A stretch of DNA of 64,000 nt, taken from assembly GCF_041679265.1 (NCBI RefSeq), contig NZ_JBGFSM010000014.1:62001-126000 (forward strand), read 5' to 3'. Position numbers and translations under genes: made by a program. This stretch comes from Autumnicola sp041679265 (lineage in GTDB: Bacteria > Bacteroidota > Bacteroidia > Flavobacteriales > Flavobacteriaceae). The notes beneath the pieces are model-generated. The model saw only the letters and a list, made by a program, of their open reading frames with translations. It was not told the DNA's origin and searched no databases. This document shows positions 44,403-53,808 of the stretch, piece after piece. Every line of letters starts with the position of its first letter. Positions within the stretch are counted from its first letter, which is position 1.

Positions 44403-47381
44403 TTAGTGGATTTCTTCCAGCGTGTTGCAATGAATACGTGTTTCTTCTTTTTTGGTAACGGGTTGGGTTTTTACGCCCTCATTTCTTGCCTCCAGCATTT
44501 GAGTGATCAATTTGCTTCTCTCCTGCTCAATCTGTTTTCTCATTTCCCGGTCACGTTCAACGTCAAAATAAACCACTCCTTCAATCATCGTTTTTTCAGG
44601 TTTGGCGTATATGGAAAGCGGGTGATTGTTCCAAAGCACCAGATCTGCATCTTTGCCTTCCTTAATACTTCCCACTCGCTCATCTATATGGAGGAGTTTC
44701 GCGGGATTAAGGGTTACGAACTTCCAGGCTTCTTCTTCAGAAACTCCACCGTATTTCACGCTTTTCGCAGCTTCCTGGTTGAGCCTCCTGCTCATTTCAG
44801 CATCATCACTATTTATGGCAACGGTAATGCCCTGGCTGTGCATAATGGCAGCATTATAAGGAATAGCATCATTTACTTCATATTTATAGGCCCACCAGTC
44901 AGAAAAAGTAGAGCCGCCAACGCCGTGCTCCTTCATTTTGTCTGCCACTTTATAGCCTTCGAGAATATGGGTAAAGGTATTGATCCTGAAATCAAAAGCT
45001 TCTGCCACCTTCATAAGCATATTAATTTCACTTTGAATGTAGGAGTGAGAAGTTACAAAGCGTTCGCCGTTAAGGATTTCCACCAGGGTTTCCATCTCAA
45101 GGTCTTTTCTAAAATCATCGGCTCCTTTGGCTTTTTCGGCCTCATAAGCTTTTGCGCGGCTAAAATAGTCCATAAAAACCTGCTCCACACCCATCCTGGT
45201 TTGTGGAAAACGCACATTGCTGCCCCAGTTGGACTGCTTCACGTTTTCACCCAAAGCGAATTTTATAAATTTAGGGGAATTGTCGTAGATCATATCTTCA
45301 GCATCTTCTCCCCATTTTAATTTTACAATGGCAGAACGCCCGCCAATAGGGTTTGCGGAACCGTGAAGAATCTGCATGGAAGTCACGCCACCGGCCAAAT
45401 CATAATAAATGCCAATGTCGGTAGGGTCTACCACATCTTCCATGGTCACCTCTGCAGAAGAGTTCTGTCCGGCTTCATTAATGGCAGAAGCAGCCAGGTG
45501 GGAATGTTCATCTATAATCCCGGCAGTAAGATGTTTTCCTGTGGCATCTATAAGCTTTGCACGGCCGGCATTAAGGTTTTTGCCTACTTTGGCTATTTTA
45601 CCGTCTTTTACCAGCACATCTGTATTTTCCAGGGTACCTTCTGCTTCGCCGGTCCAGACCGTGGCATTTTTAAAAATAACGTCCTGTTGTTCAGGCAATT
45701 CTGTAAATCCGTAAGCTTTATTTGGGAAGGTGACTGGCACCACTTCATGATGATCCTGATCTTTCTCTTTTTTGTCTTCTTCTGAATTTTCTGCTTCGGA
45801 AGATTTTACAGCCGTGAAGGATGTTTCTGTACCATTCGGAAGAATGGCCTTACCGGAAATCGCATCTTTTTCCGAAGGAACATTTGCCACCAACCGGATA
45901 AAATCTGTTTTAGTGGTATCTGGTGAAGAAAGCAACAGGTTCATCCAGTTGTCTTCAAAACTCAGTTTAGAACCTATTTTGGTCTCGCCAAGTTTCACTT
46001 CTGCTTTAGGACTGGTGGGTTCTCCGGTAATATTAAGCGTGTAAGAATTCCCGTTAAGCTTCAGGTTGTATTCCCCCGCAATGGGAGTAATGTCCATATC
46101 CTGGATAATTGCCCGTTTCCCCTGTACCCAGTTTTCATAAAGGCTGCTCTCCTCATCAAAATAATCGCCTGAAGTGATAATAAAGTTAGCCCAGGCGCCT
46201 TCCTTTATTTCTCCCAAACGCCCCTCTTCGCCAATAACTTTTGCCGGAACGGTGGTTAAAGCAGCAAGGGCGTCTTCTTTACTAAGCCCGTAATCAACTG
46301 CCTTAAGCAGGTTTTTCCTGAAGTCTTTTTCAGCATCAAGGCCTTTTGTGGTTACCGTAAACGGTATTTTTTGATCTGCCATCATTTTTAAATTGGCAGG
46401 CGCCTGGTTCCAGTGTTTCATATCTTCCAGGCTTACATACTGTGCCATAAAAGGATTTTCCACGTTGTAAGCATCAGGAAAATTTAGCGGAACGATGTAA
46501 GTGGCACCGCTGTTTTTTACTTTATCCAGGCGTTCATATTCATTTCCACTGCCTAGAATCACATATTGAATACCAAATTCATCCCCTATTTTATCGGCAC
46601 GAAACTCATCGAGTAAATTGTCTGTGGAAAATATCTGGACCAGGTTTTTGTTATTGTTTAGCGCTTCCAGGGCAAGATCTGTATTAGCTGAATTTCCCTT
46701 GGCGTACCAGCTGGCATCCAGATAAACCTGCCTTAGCAACGCCATGGCCCCCATAATGGACGTAGGGTACACCTGGCGGGACTGGACACTCTTGTCAAAA
46801 GATAAGTATTGCGCAGAGCGGTCTTTTAGAATACGGTCTCCTTCAGTACCTTCAGGATTTAGAGCCACAAGGCTTCCTGTACCGCGAATGATGCCATCCG
46901 GCACATGGGTGTTTACCACACCAAAACCTGCTTTATGCAGTTTGGTGGCACCTTCTTTGTCATAACTTAATTGTGCCACGGCATCGGTTTCCGGGCGAAT
47001 ATGGTCGTTCCAGTAATAACCTTCCCTGCCTGCGTCATATTGGGGCTGGTCACTGTTGCTTTCAGCACGCTTGGGTTTTGGGATCCCAAAGTCGCTGTAA
47101 AGGTCTATAAAGGAAGGGTAGACTTCTTTTCCTTCAAGGTCTATCACGACACTATTCCCCGGTACTGAAATGCTTTTGCCAACAGCGGTGATCTTCCCAT
47201 CCCTTATGGCAAACATTCCATTTTGGATTACTGAAGAAGGGTTTACGTGAATTCTGGCATTTTTGAAGACGGTGTAGTTGGTATTCCGGGACCGTACCCC
47301 GTCATTCTTTGGGAAGTATTCCTGTGCCCTTAGCTGGATTGCCATGAGCAAAAGGAAATACACCATTAGTTTTAATTTCAT
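44403..47381 (-). CDS. Double amidohydrolase-domain protein
   Basis: A 992-residue exported protein with two amidohydrolase domains. The first (about 25-500) has DLYSDFG (93-99) where the metal His pair should be, so it is degenerate. The second (about 560-980) has HSH (626-628), a lysine in ENVKQ, VTSHS, THILEGYK and NSDD, a full set of binuclear metal ligands. The substrate is unknown; a role in hydrolysing a cyclic amide or dipeptide is possible. The signal peptide ends QLRAQ. Confidence 0.85.
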   Translation of the reverse strand: MKLKLMVYFLLLMAIQLRAQEYFPKNDGVRSRNTNYTVFKNARIHVNPSSVIQNGMFAIRDGKITAVGKSISVPGNSVVIDLEGKEVYPSFIDLYSDFGIPKPKRAESNSDQPQYDAGREGYYWNDHIRPETDAVAQLSYDKEGATKLHKAGFGVVNTHVPDGIIRGTGSLVALNPEGTEGDRILKDRSAQYLSFDKSVQSRQVYPTSIMGAMALLRQVYLDASWYAKGNSANTDLALEALNNNKNLVQIFSTDNLLDEFRADKIGDEFGIQYVILGSGNEYERLDKVKNSGATYIVPLNFPDAYNVENPFMAQYVSLEDMKHWNQAPANLKMMADQKIPFTVTTKGLDAEKDFRKNLLKAVDYGLSKEDALAALTTVPAKVIGEEGRLGEIKEGAWANFIITSGDYFDEESSLYENWVQGKRAIIQDMDITPIAGEYNLKLNGNSYTLNITGEPTSPKAEVKLGETKIGSKLSFEDNWMNLLLSSPDTTKTDFIRLVANVPSEKDAISGKAILPNGTETSFTAVKSSEAENSEEDKKEKDQDHHEVVPVTFPNKAYGFTELPEQQDVIFKNATVWTGEAEGTLENTDVLVKDGKIAKVGKNLNAGRAKLIDATGKHLTAGIIDEHSHLAASAINEAGQNSSAEVTMEDVVDPTDIGIYYDLAGGVTSMQILHGSANPIGGRSAIVKLKWGEDAEDMIYDNSPKFIKFALGENVKQSNWGSNVRFPQTRMGVEQVFMDYFSRAKAYEAEKAKGADDFRKDLEMETLVEILNGERFVTSHSYIQSEINMLMKVAEAFDFRINTFTHILEGYKVADKMKEHGVGGSTFSDWWAYKYEVNDAIPYNAAIMHSQGITVAINSDDAEMSRRLNQEAAKSVKYGGVSEEEAWKFVTLNPAKLLHIDERVGSIKEGKDADLVLWNNHPLSIYAKPEKTMIEGVVYFDVERDREMRKQIEQERSKLITQMLEARNEGVKTQPVTKKEETRIHCNTLEEIH

Positions 47382-47448
47382 ATGAGCAATGATTTATAAA
47401 GGGTGAATTTAAGAAGCACTCAATTTAATAAAATTTTAATAAATGTGG

Positions 47449-48528
47449 CTATAGCTGGAACTGGGTCTCTGGGTCTTCAAAATAATTCACCAGGAGCGCC
47501 ACCACATAACTGTAGCTTTTCATCCCCTCTGCCTGGTTGTTGGCAATGAGGTAATGATTGTAAAGCATTTGGAACATGGGTTCAAAAGGATTTTGATGAG
47601 CCATCCAGAATTCCTGAACCTCCCTGTAGTTGGCCAGGATGCCTGGATGAATGCTTTCCATAATTTTTTCAGCCCTCATGCTATCCCTGTTGTACAATTC
47701 ATTAAGGCAGTAGCTAAGGGCAAAGGTGAAGCCGGAATATCTAAAATATGGATCGGGATGGTTCATTGTGGCAAGGCAGGCAATGAAGTTCGCTTCATTT
47801 TCTTTGGCAAATCCCAACTGGTGACCTATTTCATGACTGGCCGTTGTGGGAATTTTATATGGAACAATGATGGTATTAACCTGGGCCTCATTTGTTAATG
47901 GGTTTAAGTAGCCATTAAAGCCCATATAGGTAAGTGGAATACTATACAAGGAACGCTTTAGGCATTCCCCGCGGTAGGTGAGTTCCGGAAATTGTTTGCT
48001 TATGTTCGTATAGCCCTTTACAGTAATTTCAAATAGTTCATTTTTATCATATGGCATATCAATTTTCACCGAATCATTTTCAGCAAGTTCAGAATGAATT
48101 GAATTTGATCTGGAGATAAGGCTTTCAGTAAGCTTAACCAGTTCTTCGGTGGTGTATTCATTATCTATACCCAGCGACTGGTGCAAAGGCAGCCGGTAGT
48201 AATTATAGCCCCAGAAAATATTGAAGCAGGCGTAGATTACTGAAAGCGTTGCAAATGCTTCCAATATCCATGTTTTGGGATTTTTAAACCTTTCGCGAAT
48301 CCTTATTACCAGCCAGCGAATAACTGAAATCACTAAAAAAGCATATAAAAAATCCCCTATGGAAAATGGCAGAATCCCAAGGCTCATCCTCATAATCCTG
48401 GAAATTTCAGGATAAAGCATTTTGCTGTACCAGGTTTCCACGAAATGTGGGTAATTGGAAATGATTTTTATAAAAATGATCTGCAGTGGCAGAAGTAATG
48501 CCAGGATAAGGATAGATTTTCTCTTCAC
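47449..48528 (-). CDS. DUF3810 membrane metalloprotease-like protein
   Basis: A 359-residue protein with three N-terminal membrane helices (about 5-20, 55-72, 92-110) and a periplasmic or cytoplasmic domain carrying HEIGH (in SHEIGHQLGFAKENEANF), followed by an E-x-x-A-N segment, typical of zinc peptidases. DUF3810 is found mainly in Bacteroidota and Firmicutes. Start is GTG at 48528. Same strand as the amidohydrolase pair and possibly co-transcribed. Confidence 0.88.
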   Translation of the reverse strand: MKRKSILILALLLPLQIIFIKIISNYPHFVETWYSKMLYPEISRIMRMSLGILPFSIGDFLYAFLVISVIRWLVIRIRERFKNPKTWILEAFATLSVIYACFNIFWGYNYYRLPLHQSLGIDNEYTTEELVKLTESLISRSNSIHSELAENDSVKIDMPYDKNELFEITVKGYTNISKQFPELTYRGECLKRSLYSIPLTYMGFNGYLNPLTNEAQVNTIIVPYKIPTTASHEIGHQLGFAKENEANFIACLATMNHPDPYFRYSGFTFALSYCLNELYNRDSMRAEKIMESIHPGILANYREVQEFWMAHQNPFEPMFQMLYNHYLIANNQAEGMKSYSYVVALLVNYFEDPETQFQL

Positions 48529-48586
48529 AAGCCTAAAATAGGATTATTTATTATGCTTCAAATTTTCGAACTTAGTCAATTACCAA

Positions 48587-48594
48587 TACATTTG
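48587..48594 (+). promoter_or_regulatory. -7 box (TACATTTG) of pepD
   Basis: TACATTTG sits 23 bases before the pepD ATG. The -33 region (TTTTCG near 48563-48568) is only a weak match. Because the box overlaps an upstream GTG, that GTG cannot be the start. Confidence 0.55.
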
Positions 48595-48617
48595 TGAATA
48601 TACCAAAATATAAGACA

Positions 48618-50078
48618 ATGAATGAAGAAATAAGAGCCCTGGAGCCTAAAGAATTATGGAATAATTTCGCCGATTTAAATGAAGTGCCCAGAGCCTCAAA
48701 AAAAGAGGAGAAGGTTATTAAGTTTATGAAAGATTTCGGCAAAAAGCTTGATCTTGAAACTTTGGTAGACGATACCGGGAATGTGGTGATAAAAAAACCA
48801 GCCACTGCCGGAATGGAAGATAGAAAACCCGTGGTGCTCCAGTCCCACCTGGATATGGTGCATCAAAAAAACAACGATACAAAATTCAATTTTGAGACCC
48901 AGGGCATAGAAATGTATGTAGATGGGGACTGGGTGAGGGCAAAAGGCACCACCCTTGGAGCCGATAACGGCCTTGGAGTGGCCACCATTATGGCCATTCT
49001 TGAGAGTAAGGAAATTCAACATCCCGCCCTTGAAGCTTTGTTTACCGTAGATGAAGAAACCGGGATGTCTGGTGCCAAAGGCCTTGATCCTGAAATGCTG
49101 CAGGGAGAAATACTGCTTAATCTGGATACTGAAGAAGATGACGAAATTGGAATAGGCTGTGCAGGCGGAGTGGATATTACGGCTATTCGGGAATATGAGG
49201 AAGAGCACACGCCGGATAATTCAATTGGATACCTTATAAAAGTAAAAGGACTAAAGGGTGGCCACTCCGGAATGGACATTATCAAAGGCCTTGGAAATGC
49301 CAATAAGCTGCTTACGCGGGTATTGTATGATTCTTATCGCGATTACGGCCTGCGACTGTCCAAGTTTAATGGCGGCGGCCTGCGCAATGCCATCCCCCGT
49401 GAAGCTGAAGCCCTTGTAGTTGTGGATAAAGCAGATATGGAACCGTTCCTGAATGAGAATATGATCCATATTGATGAAATTAAAGCCGAATACAAAAACC
49501 TGGAGCCAAATCTTGATATTAGTATTTCTGAAGCCGATGTGCCCGAAAATGTAATGAAAGTGGAAGACCAGCAGGATTTTTTAAAAGCGGTTTCTGCCGC
49601 GCATAATGGCGTGTACCGTATGAGCCCTGAGATAGAAGGCCTGGTGGAAGCCTCTAATAATATCGCTAAAATAGTAGCTGAAGAAGGTAGGGTAGAAATT
49701 AATTGCCTTACAAGATCCTCAGTGGAATCTTCCCGGGAAGATTTGGCCAACAGCCTGGAAGCGGCCTTTGAACTTGCCGGGTTTAAAGTGAAATTCTCAG
49801 GAGAATATCCCGGCTGGCAACCAAACCGTGATTCTGCCATTCTCAAGGTTGCAGATGAGATCTATCAAAAACTGAACAATGAAAAGGCTGATGTTGCCGC
49901 CTGCCATGCCGGCCTGGAATGTGGAATTATAGGAAGCCATTATCCTGAAATGGATATGATCTCCTTTGGCCCAACCATAAGGGGCGCGCATTCCCCGGAT
50001 GAACGCGCCAGCATATCTTCAGCGAAAAAATACTGGACGTTTGTACAGGAAATCCTTAAGAATATTCCGAAGAATTGA
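48618..50078 (+). CDS. pepD: Aminoacyl-histidine dipeptidase (PepD type)
   Basis: A 486-residue M20-family dipeptidase. Metal-binding HLDMVHQKN, GADNGLGVAT, the catalytic EETGMSG and LDTEEDDEIGIGCAGG fit the PepD group that cleaves carnosine-like and Xaa-His dipeptides. Length matches E. coli PepD. The ATG at 48618 (MNEEIRALEPKELW) is used; an upstream GTG overlaps the promoter. It converges with the PPIase gene at a strong terminator. Confidence 0.93.
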   Translation: MNEEIRALEPKELWNNFADLNEVPRASKKEEKVIKFMKDFGKKLDLETLVDDTGNVVIKKPATAGMEDRKPVVLQSHLDMVHQKNNDTKFNFETQGIEMYVDGDWVRAKGTTLGADNGLGVATIMAILESKEIQHPALEALFTVDEETGMSGAKGLDPEMLQGEILLNLDTEEDDEIGIGCAGGVDITAIREYEEEHTPDNSIGYLIKVKGLKGGHSGMDIIKGLGNANKLLTRVLYDSYRDYGLRLSKFNGGGLRNAIPREAEALVVVDKADMEPFLNENMIHIDEIKAEYKNLEPNLDISISEADVPENVMKVEDQQDFLKAVSAAHNGVYRMSPEIEGLVEASNNIAKIVAEEGRVEINCLTRSSVESSREDLANSLEAAFELAGFKVKFSGEYPGWQPNRDSAILKVADEIYQKLNNEKADVAACHAGLECGIIGSHYPEMDMISFGPTIRGAHSPDERASISSAKKYWTFVQEILKNIPKN

Positions 50079-50105
50079 TCATAAATTCCTGAATAATAAA
50101 TAAGT

Positions 50106-50132
50106 AAAAAGCCCGCGATCGCGGGCTTTTTT
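50106..50132. terminator. Bidirectional terminator between pepD and PPIase
   Basis: AAAAAGCCCGCGA and its exact mirror TCGCGGGCTTTTT form a perfect 13-bp palindrome with no loop bases beyond the ends of the centre. Confidence 0.92.
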
Positions 50133-50151
50133 AGTTAAGAAATTAAAACTT

Positions 50152-51270
50152 TTATTCCTGAATATCAGTAAGCTTTATGCGGAATATAAGATCTGTATTT
50201 GGAGGAATTGGGCCCCTGCCGCGTTCCCCGTATGCCAGGTGGCTTGGGATAAATACAACGGCTTTATCGCCTACCTGCATTTGTTCCAGCGCCTGGTTAA
50301 ATCCAGGAATCATGGGCGCGTCAGGCCCGTAAGGAATGTACATTGGCTGGTAACCGTTTTGTGCCGCACGCTGCTCATTAAAAGTGCCGGTTTTTTTAGC
50401 TACTTCTTCCACGTTGGTGTCAAAAATGCCGCCATTGGTATAGTATCCTTCATATAAGACACCAACCCGTTGCCCATTTTCAGGTTTTGGGCCTTCTCCT
50501 TTTTCCTCGAAATATATTTTCAATCCGCTGTCAAGAGAATCGGCTTTTTGCTCAATTTCGCTTAATTGCTGCGCAGTTTCAGCTTTTGCTTCTTCCATTT
50601 TCTTCGCAGCTTCCTCTTCTTCCGCTTTAATATTGGCAAGTTCTGTCTCAAAAGTCTCAGGCGCGTCAAAGTTTTTAGCCCCTTTTCCTTTCCTGATGAT
50701 ATTGATGGTGTTTATGGTCACATCTTCAGTAGGTTTGTCGCCCTGCCCTGTTTCCACTTTTCCAATGGCATCCACCACATCCAGTCCTTTTACCACTTTT
50801 CCAAAAACCGTATGCCGGTTGTTGAGGTTGGGGGTAGGGGCGAGGGTGATAAAAAACTGACTTCCGTTTGTGCCCGGGCCGGCATTTGCCATAGATAAAA
50901 TTCCTTTGGAATCATGGCGCAGGCTGTCGTTAAATTCATCGGGAAAACGATAACCCGGGCCTCCGGAACCCGTTCCTGTAGGATCACCACCCTGGATCAC
51001 AAATCCATCTACTACACGGTGAAAGGTAATCCCGTCATAAAATGGTTTTCCTTTGTAGGTGCTGTCTACCATGGGGTTAGTGCCTTCTGCAAGAGAGACA
51101 AAACTGGCCACGGTAAGCGGAGTTTGTTCATAATAAAGTTCAGCTACTATGGGACCTTTGGAGGTCTTGAATTCGGCATAAAGTCCGTCTTCAAGATCGG
51201 GATATTCATCATTGCAGGCGATAAAGGAAAATGCTATCGCAAATAAAATTAAAAGACTGTTTTTTTTCAT
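50152..51270 (-). CDS. Peptidyl-prolyl isomerase, cyclophilin-FKBP fusion lipoprotein
   Basis: A 372-residue lipoprotein (Cys19, FIAC). Residues about 28-200 form a cyclophilin (FHRVVDGFVIQGGDP, NGSQFFIT, HTVFG), then a coiled linker (about 205-255) and a C-terminal FKBP domain (about 265-370; VLYEGYYTNG, FNQALEQMQVGD, YGERGRGPIPPNT). Both folds catalyse cis-trans proline isomerisation, so the protein carries two enzyme domains for folding of exported proteins. It follows gldI on the same strand. Confidence 0.95.
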   Translation of the reverse strand: MKKNSLLILFAIAFSFIACNDEYPDLEDGLYAEFKTSKGPIVAELYYEQTPLTVASFVSLAEGTNPMVDSTYKGKPFYDGITFHRVVDGFVIQGGDPTGTGSGGPGYRFPDEFNDSLRHDSKGILSMANAGPGTNGSQFFITLAPTPNLNNRHTVFGKVVKGLDVVDAIGKVETGQGDKPTEDVTINTINIIRKGKGAKNFDAPETFETELANIKAEEEEAAKKMEEAKAETAQQLSEIEQKADSLDSGLKIYFEEKGEGPKPENGQRVGVLYEGYYTNGGIFDTNVEEVAKKTGTFNEQRAAQNGYQPMYIPYGPDAPMIPGFNQALEQMQVGDKAVVFIPSHLAYGERGRGPIPPNTDLIFRIKLTDIQE

Positions 51271-51273
51271 TTG

Positions 51274-51834
51274 TTAATTATTGGATTCGTTACTGGTTTT
51301 ACTTTTTATGGAATGTAAGGTGACTTTAGTGGTAATAGGTAAATTAGTTCCAATTTTGGCTTTATCACCATAATACCCATAAGCTTTATAGGAAGGGAAT
51401 AGGAAAGTAACTGTTTCTCCTTCTTTCATAAGCTTTAAACCTTCCCGAAGCCCTGTAAAAAGCTCTTCCTGGTCTACAGCATATTCCCGGGTGGCTTTTT
51501 CCCCTTCAGCATAAATGGGTTTGCCATCCAGGGTAGAAATGGTATAGTCAAAAATTAAGATGTCCCCAAATTCTGGCGTTTGCGTATTCGTTGAATCTGT
51601 ATTTCGCTCATTGTAAAAATACCAGAACCCATTATTTGAGGCGATATAGTCCCTTGTGGAATCCCGTTCCATAATCTTAGTAATGTATGCCTCTTCCTGG
51701 GAAAGTAATGCCTTATTGCGCTCTACAGATTGGTCTATGTAAGATCCTGAACTCTGAGAGACCGGGCGCCTGGCTTCTGGTGATTTACAGGAGACAGTGG
51801 CTAAAAAAAGGATAATTAAAACCCTGAATTTCAT
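51274..51834 (-). CDS. gldI: Gliding motility-associated PPIase GldI
   Basis: A 186-residue FKBP lipoprotein (lipobox VSC, Cys16). The FKBP core is visible in GDILIFDYTISTLDG, LKLMKEGETVTFLFP and YGYYGDKAKIG. GldI is needed for gliding motility in Flavobacterium johnsoniae and aids folding of exported motility or secretion (T9SS) proteins. Its presence hints at gliding or type IX secretion, though none of the core gld or spr genes are in the window. It overlaps nrnA by 4 bases. Confidence 0.9.
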   Translation of the reverse strand: MKFRVLIILFLATVSCKSPEARRPVSQSSGSYIDQSVERNKALLSQEEAYITKIMERDSTRDYIASNNGFWYFYNERNTDSTNTQTPEFGDILIFDYTISTLDGKPIYAEGEKATREYAVDQEELFTGLREGLKLMKEGETVTFLFPSYKAYGYYGDKAKIGTNLPITTKVTLHSIKSKTSNESNN

Positions 51835-52847
51835 AAAGCTAGCTCTTTTTTATATTCCGGCAGAATGCTGTTAAATCTTACAATGGTATCCTGCAGTGAT
51901 AAATCACTTTTACCTCCAGCAGCATTAATATGGCCTCCCCCTTCAAAGTGCTTCCTGGCAAAATCATTTACGGAGAAGTCGCCTTTTGAGCGAAAAGATA
52001 TCTTAATGATATTTTCTGCCTTATTTTCAATAAAAATGACGGCAAAAATTATTCCAGCCAAAGACAGGCCATAATTTACAAAACCTTCTGTATCTCCCTT
52101 TTTAAAATTATGTAGATCCAGTTCTTCCTGCGAGAGGCTTATATAAGCGGTGCGGTAAGGCTGGTTAACTTTTAAATTCTGGAGGGCGGTGCCCAACAGC
52201 TGCAGGCCATTTTCAGAATTAGTATCAAAAACATTGTTGTGAATGCGGGCATTATCTGCTCCTTTATCTATAAGATCTGCTACTACGCGATGAGTATCGC
52301 TGGTGGTTGAGGTAAACCGGAAGGAGCCGGTATCTGTCATAATACCCGTGTAAAGGCAGGTAGCAATTTCAGGAGTGATTTTTTTCACCGCTCTTAATTT
52401 CTCTATGAAATGATATACCATCTGGCAGGTAGAGCTCATTTCAGCATCACTGTAAGTATAGTCTGCATAAGTGGCTGGTTCCTGATGATGGTCTATCATA
52501 ATAAAAACGGCATCAGAACTTTCCAGGGATTCCTGCATTAAACCGGCCCTGGATAAGGTATTAAAATCCAAAGTAAAAATAATTTCAGCTTCATTAATTA
52601 GATTTCTGGCGGTTTCCTGGTTATTTTCGTAGATAATAACTTCCTCATTGCCGGGCAGCCATTTTAAGAACTGAGGATAATCATTGGGCGCAATAATGTT
52701 GGCATTATGCCCTTTTTCCTTTAAAAAATGCCACAGGGCAAGAGTGGAACCTATTGCATCACCATCAGGACCTTTATGCGGAACTATAACTATGTTCTTG
52801 GCATGCGCGAGTTCTGCGGTAATTTCTAAAATATTTTGTTCTATCAT
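51831..52847 (-). CDS. nrnA: Bifunctional oligoribonuclease / PAP phosphatase NrnA (DHH)
   Basis: A 338-residue DHH-DHHA1 phosphoesterase. PDGDAIGS, DHHQEP and the C-terminal FEGGGHINAAGGKS give a full motif set. Relatives degrade nanoRNA to mononucleotides and turn pAp to AMP. The ATG at 52847 is chosen over the longer open frame from 52988. It comes before gldI with a 4-base overlap, a gene order also known in other Flavobacteriaceae. Confidence 0.93.
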   Translation of the reverse strand: MIEQNILEITAELAHAKNIVIVPHKGPDGDAIGSTLALWHFLKEKGHNANIIAPNDYPQFLKWLPGNEEVIIYENNQETARNLINEAEIIFTLDFNTLSRAGLMQESLESSDAVFIMIDHHQEPATYADYTYSDAEMSSTCQMVYHFIEKLRAVKKITPEIATCLYTGIMTDTGSFRFTSTTSDTHRVVADLIDKGADNARIHNNVFDTNSENGLQLLGTALQNLKVNQPYRTAYISLSQEELDLHNFKKGDTEGFVNYGLSLAGIIFAVIFIENKAENIIKISFRSKGDFSVNDFARKHFEGGGHINAAGGKSDLSLQDTIVRFNSILPEYKKELAL

Positions 52848-53045
52848 ATCTATGGTAAAGATACAATTTATTAGGTTTTCACTAATAAATGGCTTTTTAA
52901 TTTTAATTTCCGGCCAAGCAACGAAAATTGAATTTAATTCTTCCCCATTTATGTTCTTTTTATAGTTCATCCTGAAGAGTTTAGCCAATTTTATTAATGC
53001 CCTTTAGGCAAATGAATAATAAAACCAACTAAACTACTAATCTGC

Positions 53046-53075
53046 TTGCATTTGGAATGGAATTCTCTATTTTTG
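53046..53075 (+). promoter_or_regulatory. Promoter of ndk
   Basis: TTG (53046-53048), 19 bases, TATTTTTG (53068-53075), a fine match to the consensus. It places the open frame start at 53057 inside the promoter and so supports the ATG at 53099. Confidence 0.75.
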
Positions 53076-53098
53076 CACCAAAATTTAAAAATCATAAA

Positions 53099-53518
53099 AT
53101 GGCAGGAAATAGAACATTCACCATGCTAAAACCAGATGCTGTTGAAAACGGGCATATTGGTGCAATTTTAGAACAGATTACCGCTTCAGGATTTAGAATC
53201 GTGGCGATGAAACTTACTCAAATGACCAAGGCTGATGCCGAAAAATTCTATGATATCCACAAAGAGCGTCCCTTCTTTAGAGAGTTGGTAGATTTTATGA
53301 CCCGTGGGCCTATTGTTGCTGCTATTCTTGAAAAAGAAAATGCGGTGGAAGACTTCAGAACTCTTATAGGAGCTACAAATCCTGAAGAGGCTGCCGAGGG
53401 TACTATTAGAAAAAAATATGCTTCCTCTATTGGAGAAAATGCCGTACATGGAAGTGATAGCGATGAGAACGCAGCAATTGAAGGCGCTTTTCACTTTGCC
53501 GGAAGGGAAATGTTTTAA
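53099..53518 (+). CDS. ndk: Nucleoside diphosphate kinase
   Basis: A 139-residue NDK that passes phosphate from ATP to other (d)NDPs. The N-terminal TFTMLKPDAVENGHIG motif and the catalytic histidine in ENAVHGSDSDE (His115) are present, and length is normal. Only the ATG at 53099 lies downstream of the promoter. Confidence 0.97.
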   Translation: MAGNRTFTMLKPDAVENGHIGAILEQITASGFRIVAMKLTQMTKADAEKFYDIHKERPFFRELVDFMTRGPIVAAILEKENAVEDFRTLIGATNPEEAAEGTIRKKYASSIGENAVHGSDSDENAAIEGAFHFAGREMF

Positions 53519-53540
53519 GTAATTGCCAAAACTTATATTA

Positions 53541-53568
53541 AAGGCTGTCTTCTTAGGCAGCCTTTTTT
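53541..53568 (+). terminator. Terminator of ndk
   Basis: AAGGCTG and CAGCCTT pair around a short loop and lead into a run of six T residues, about 23 bases after the stop. Confidence 0.85.
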
Positions 53569-53704
53569 ATTTTTTTGAATTTTTTACCTTGATTCTTTTG
53601 CTTTCCCCGTCATGGGAAAGAAATTTCCCTTTTTAATTATTTGGATGATGAATATTTAGCTGAAATTTTACTATTTTAATTGTCATTGATTCTTTTTAAC
53701 TTTT

Positions 53705-53788
53705 CACTACTCACTACTCACTACTCACTACTCACTACTCACTACTCACTACTCACTACTCACTACTCACTACTCACTACTCACATTC
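53705..53788 (+). repeat. 7-base tandem array, unit CACTACT
   Basis: Eleven exact CACTACT units (53705-53781) followed by CACATTC. On the minus strand the unit is AGTGAGT-like, close to AGTGAAA and AGTGAAT of the other arrays. It ends 21 bases before the DUF721 stop codon. Confidence 0.95.
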
Positions 53789-53808
53789 TAACGTCTACAG
53801 ACTAACAG

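Noticed and set aside
44406..45320. 304-codon open frame antisense to the amidohydrolase gene
   Set aside because: Shadow of the strongly supported minus-strand gene; no domain seen.
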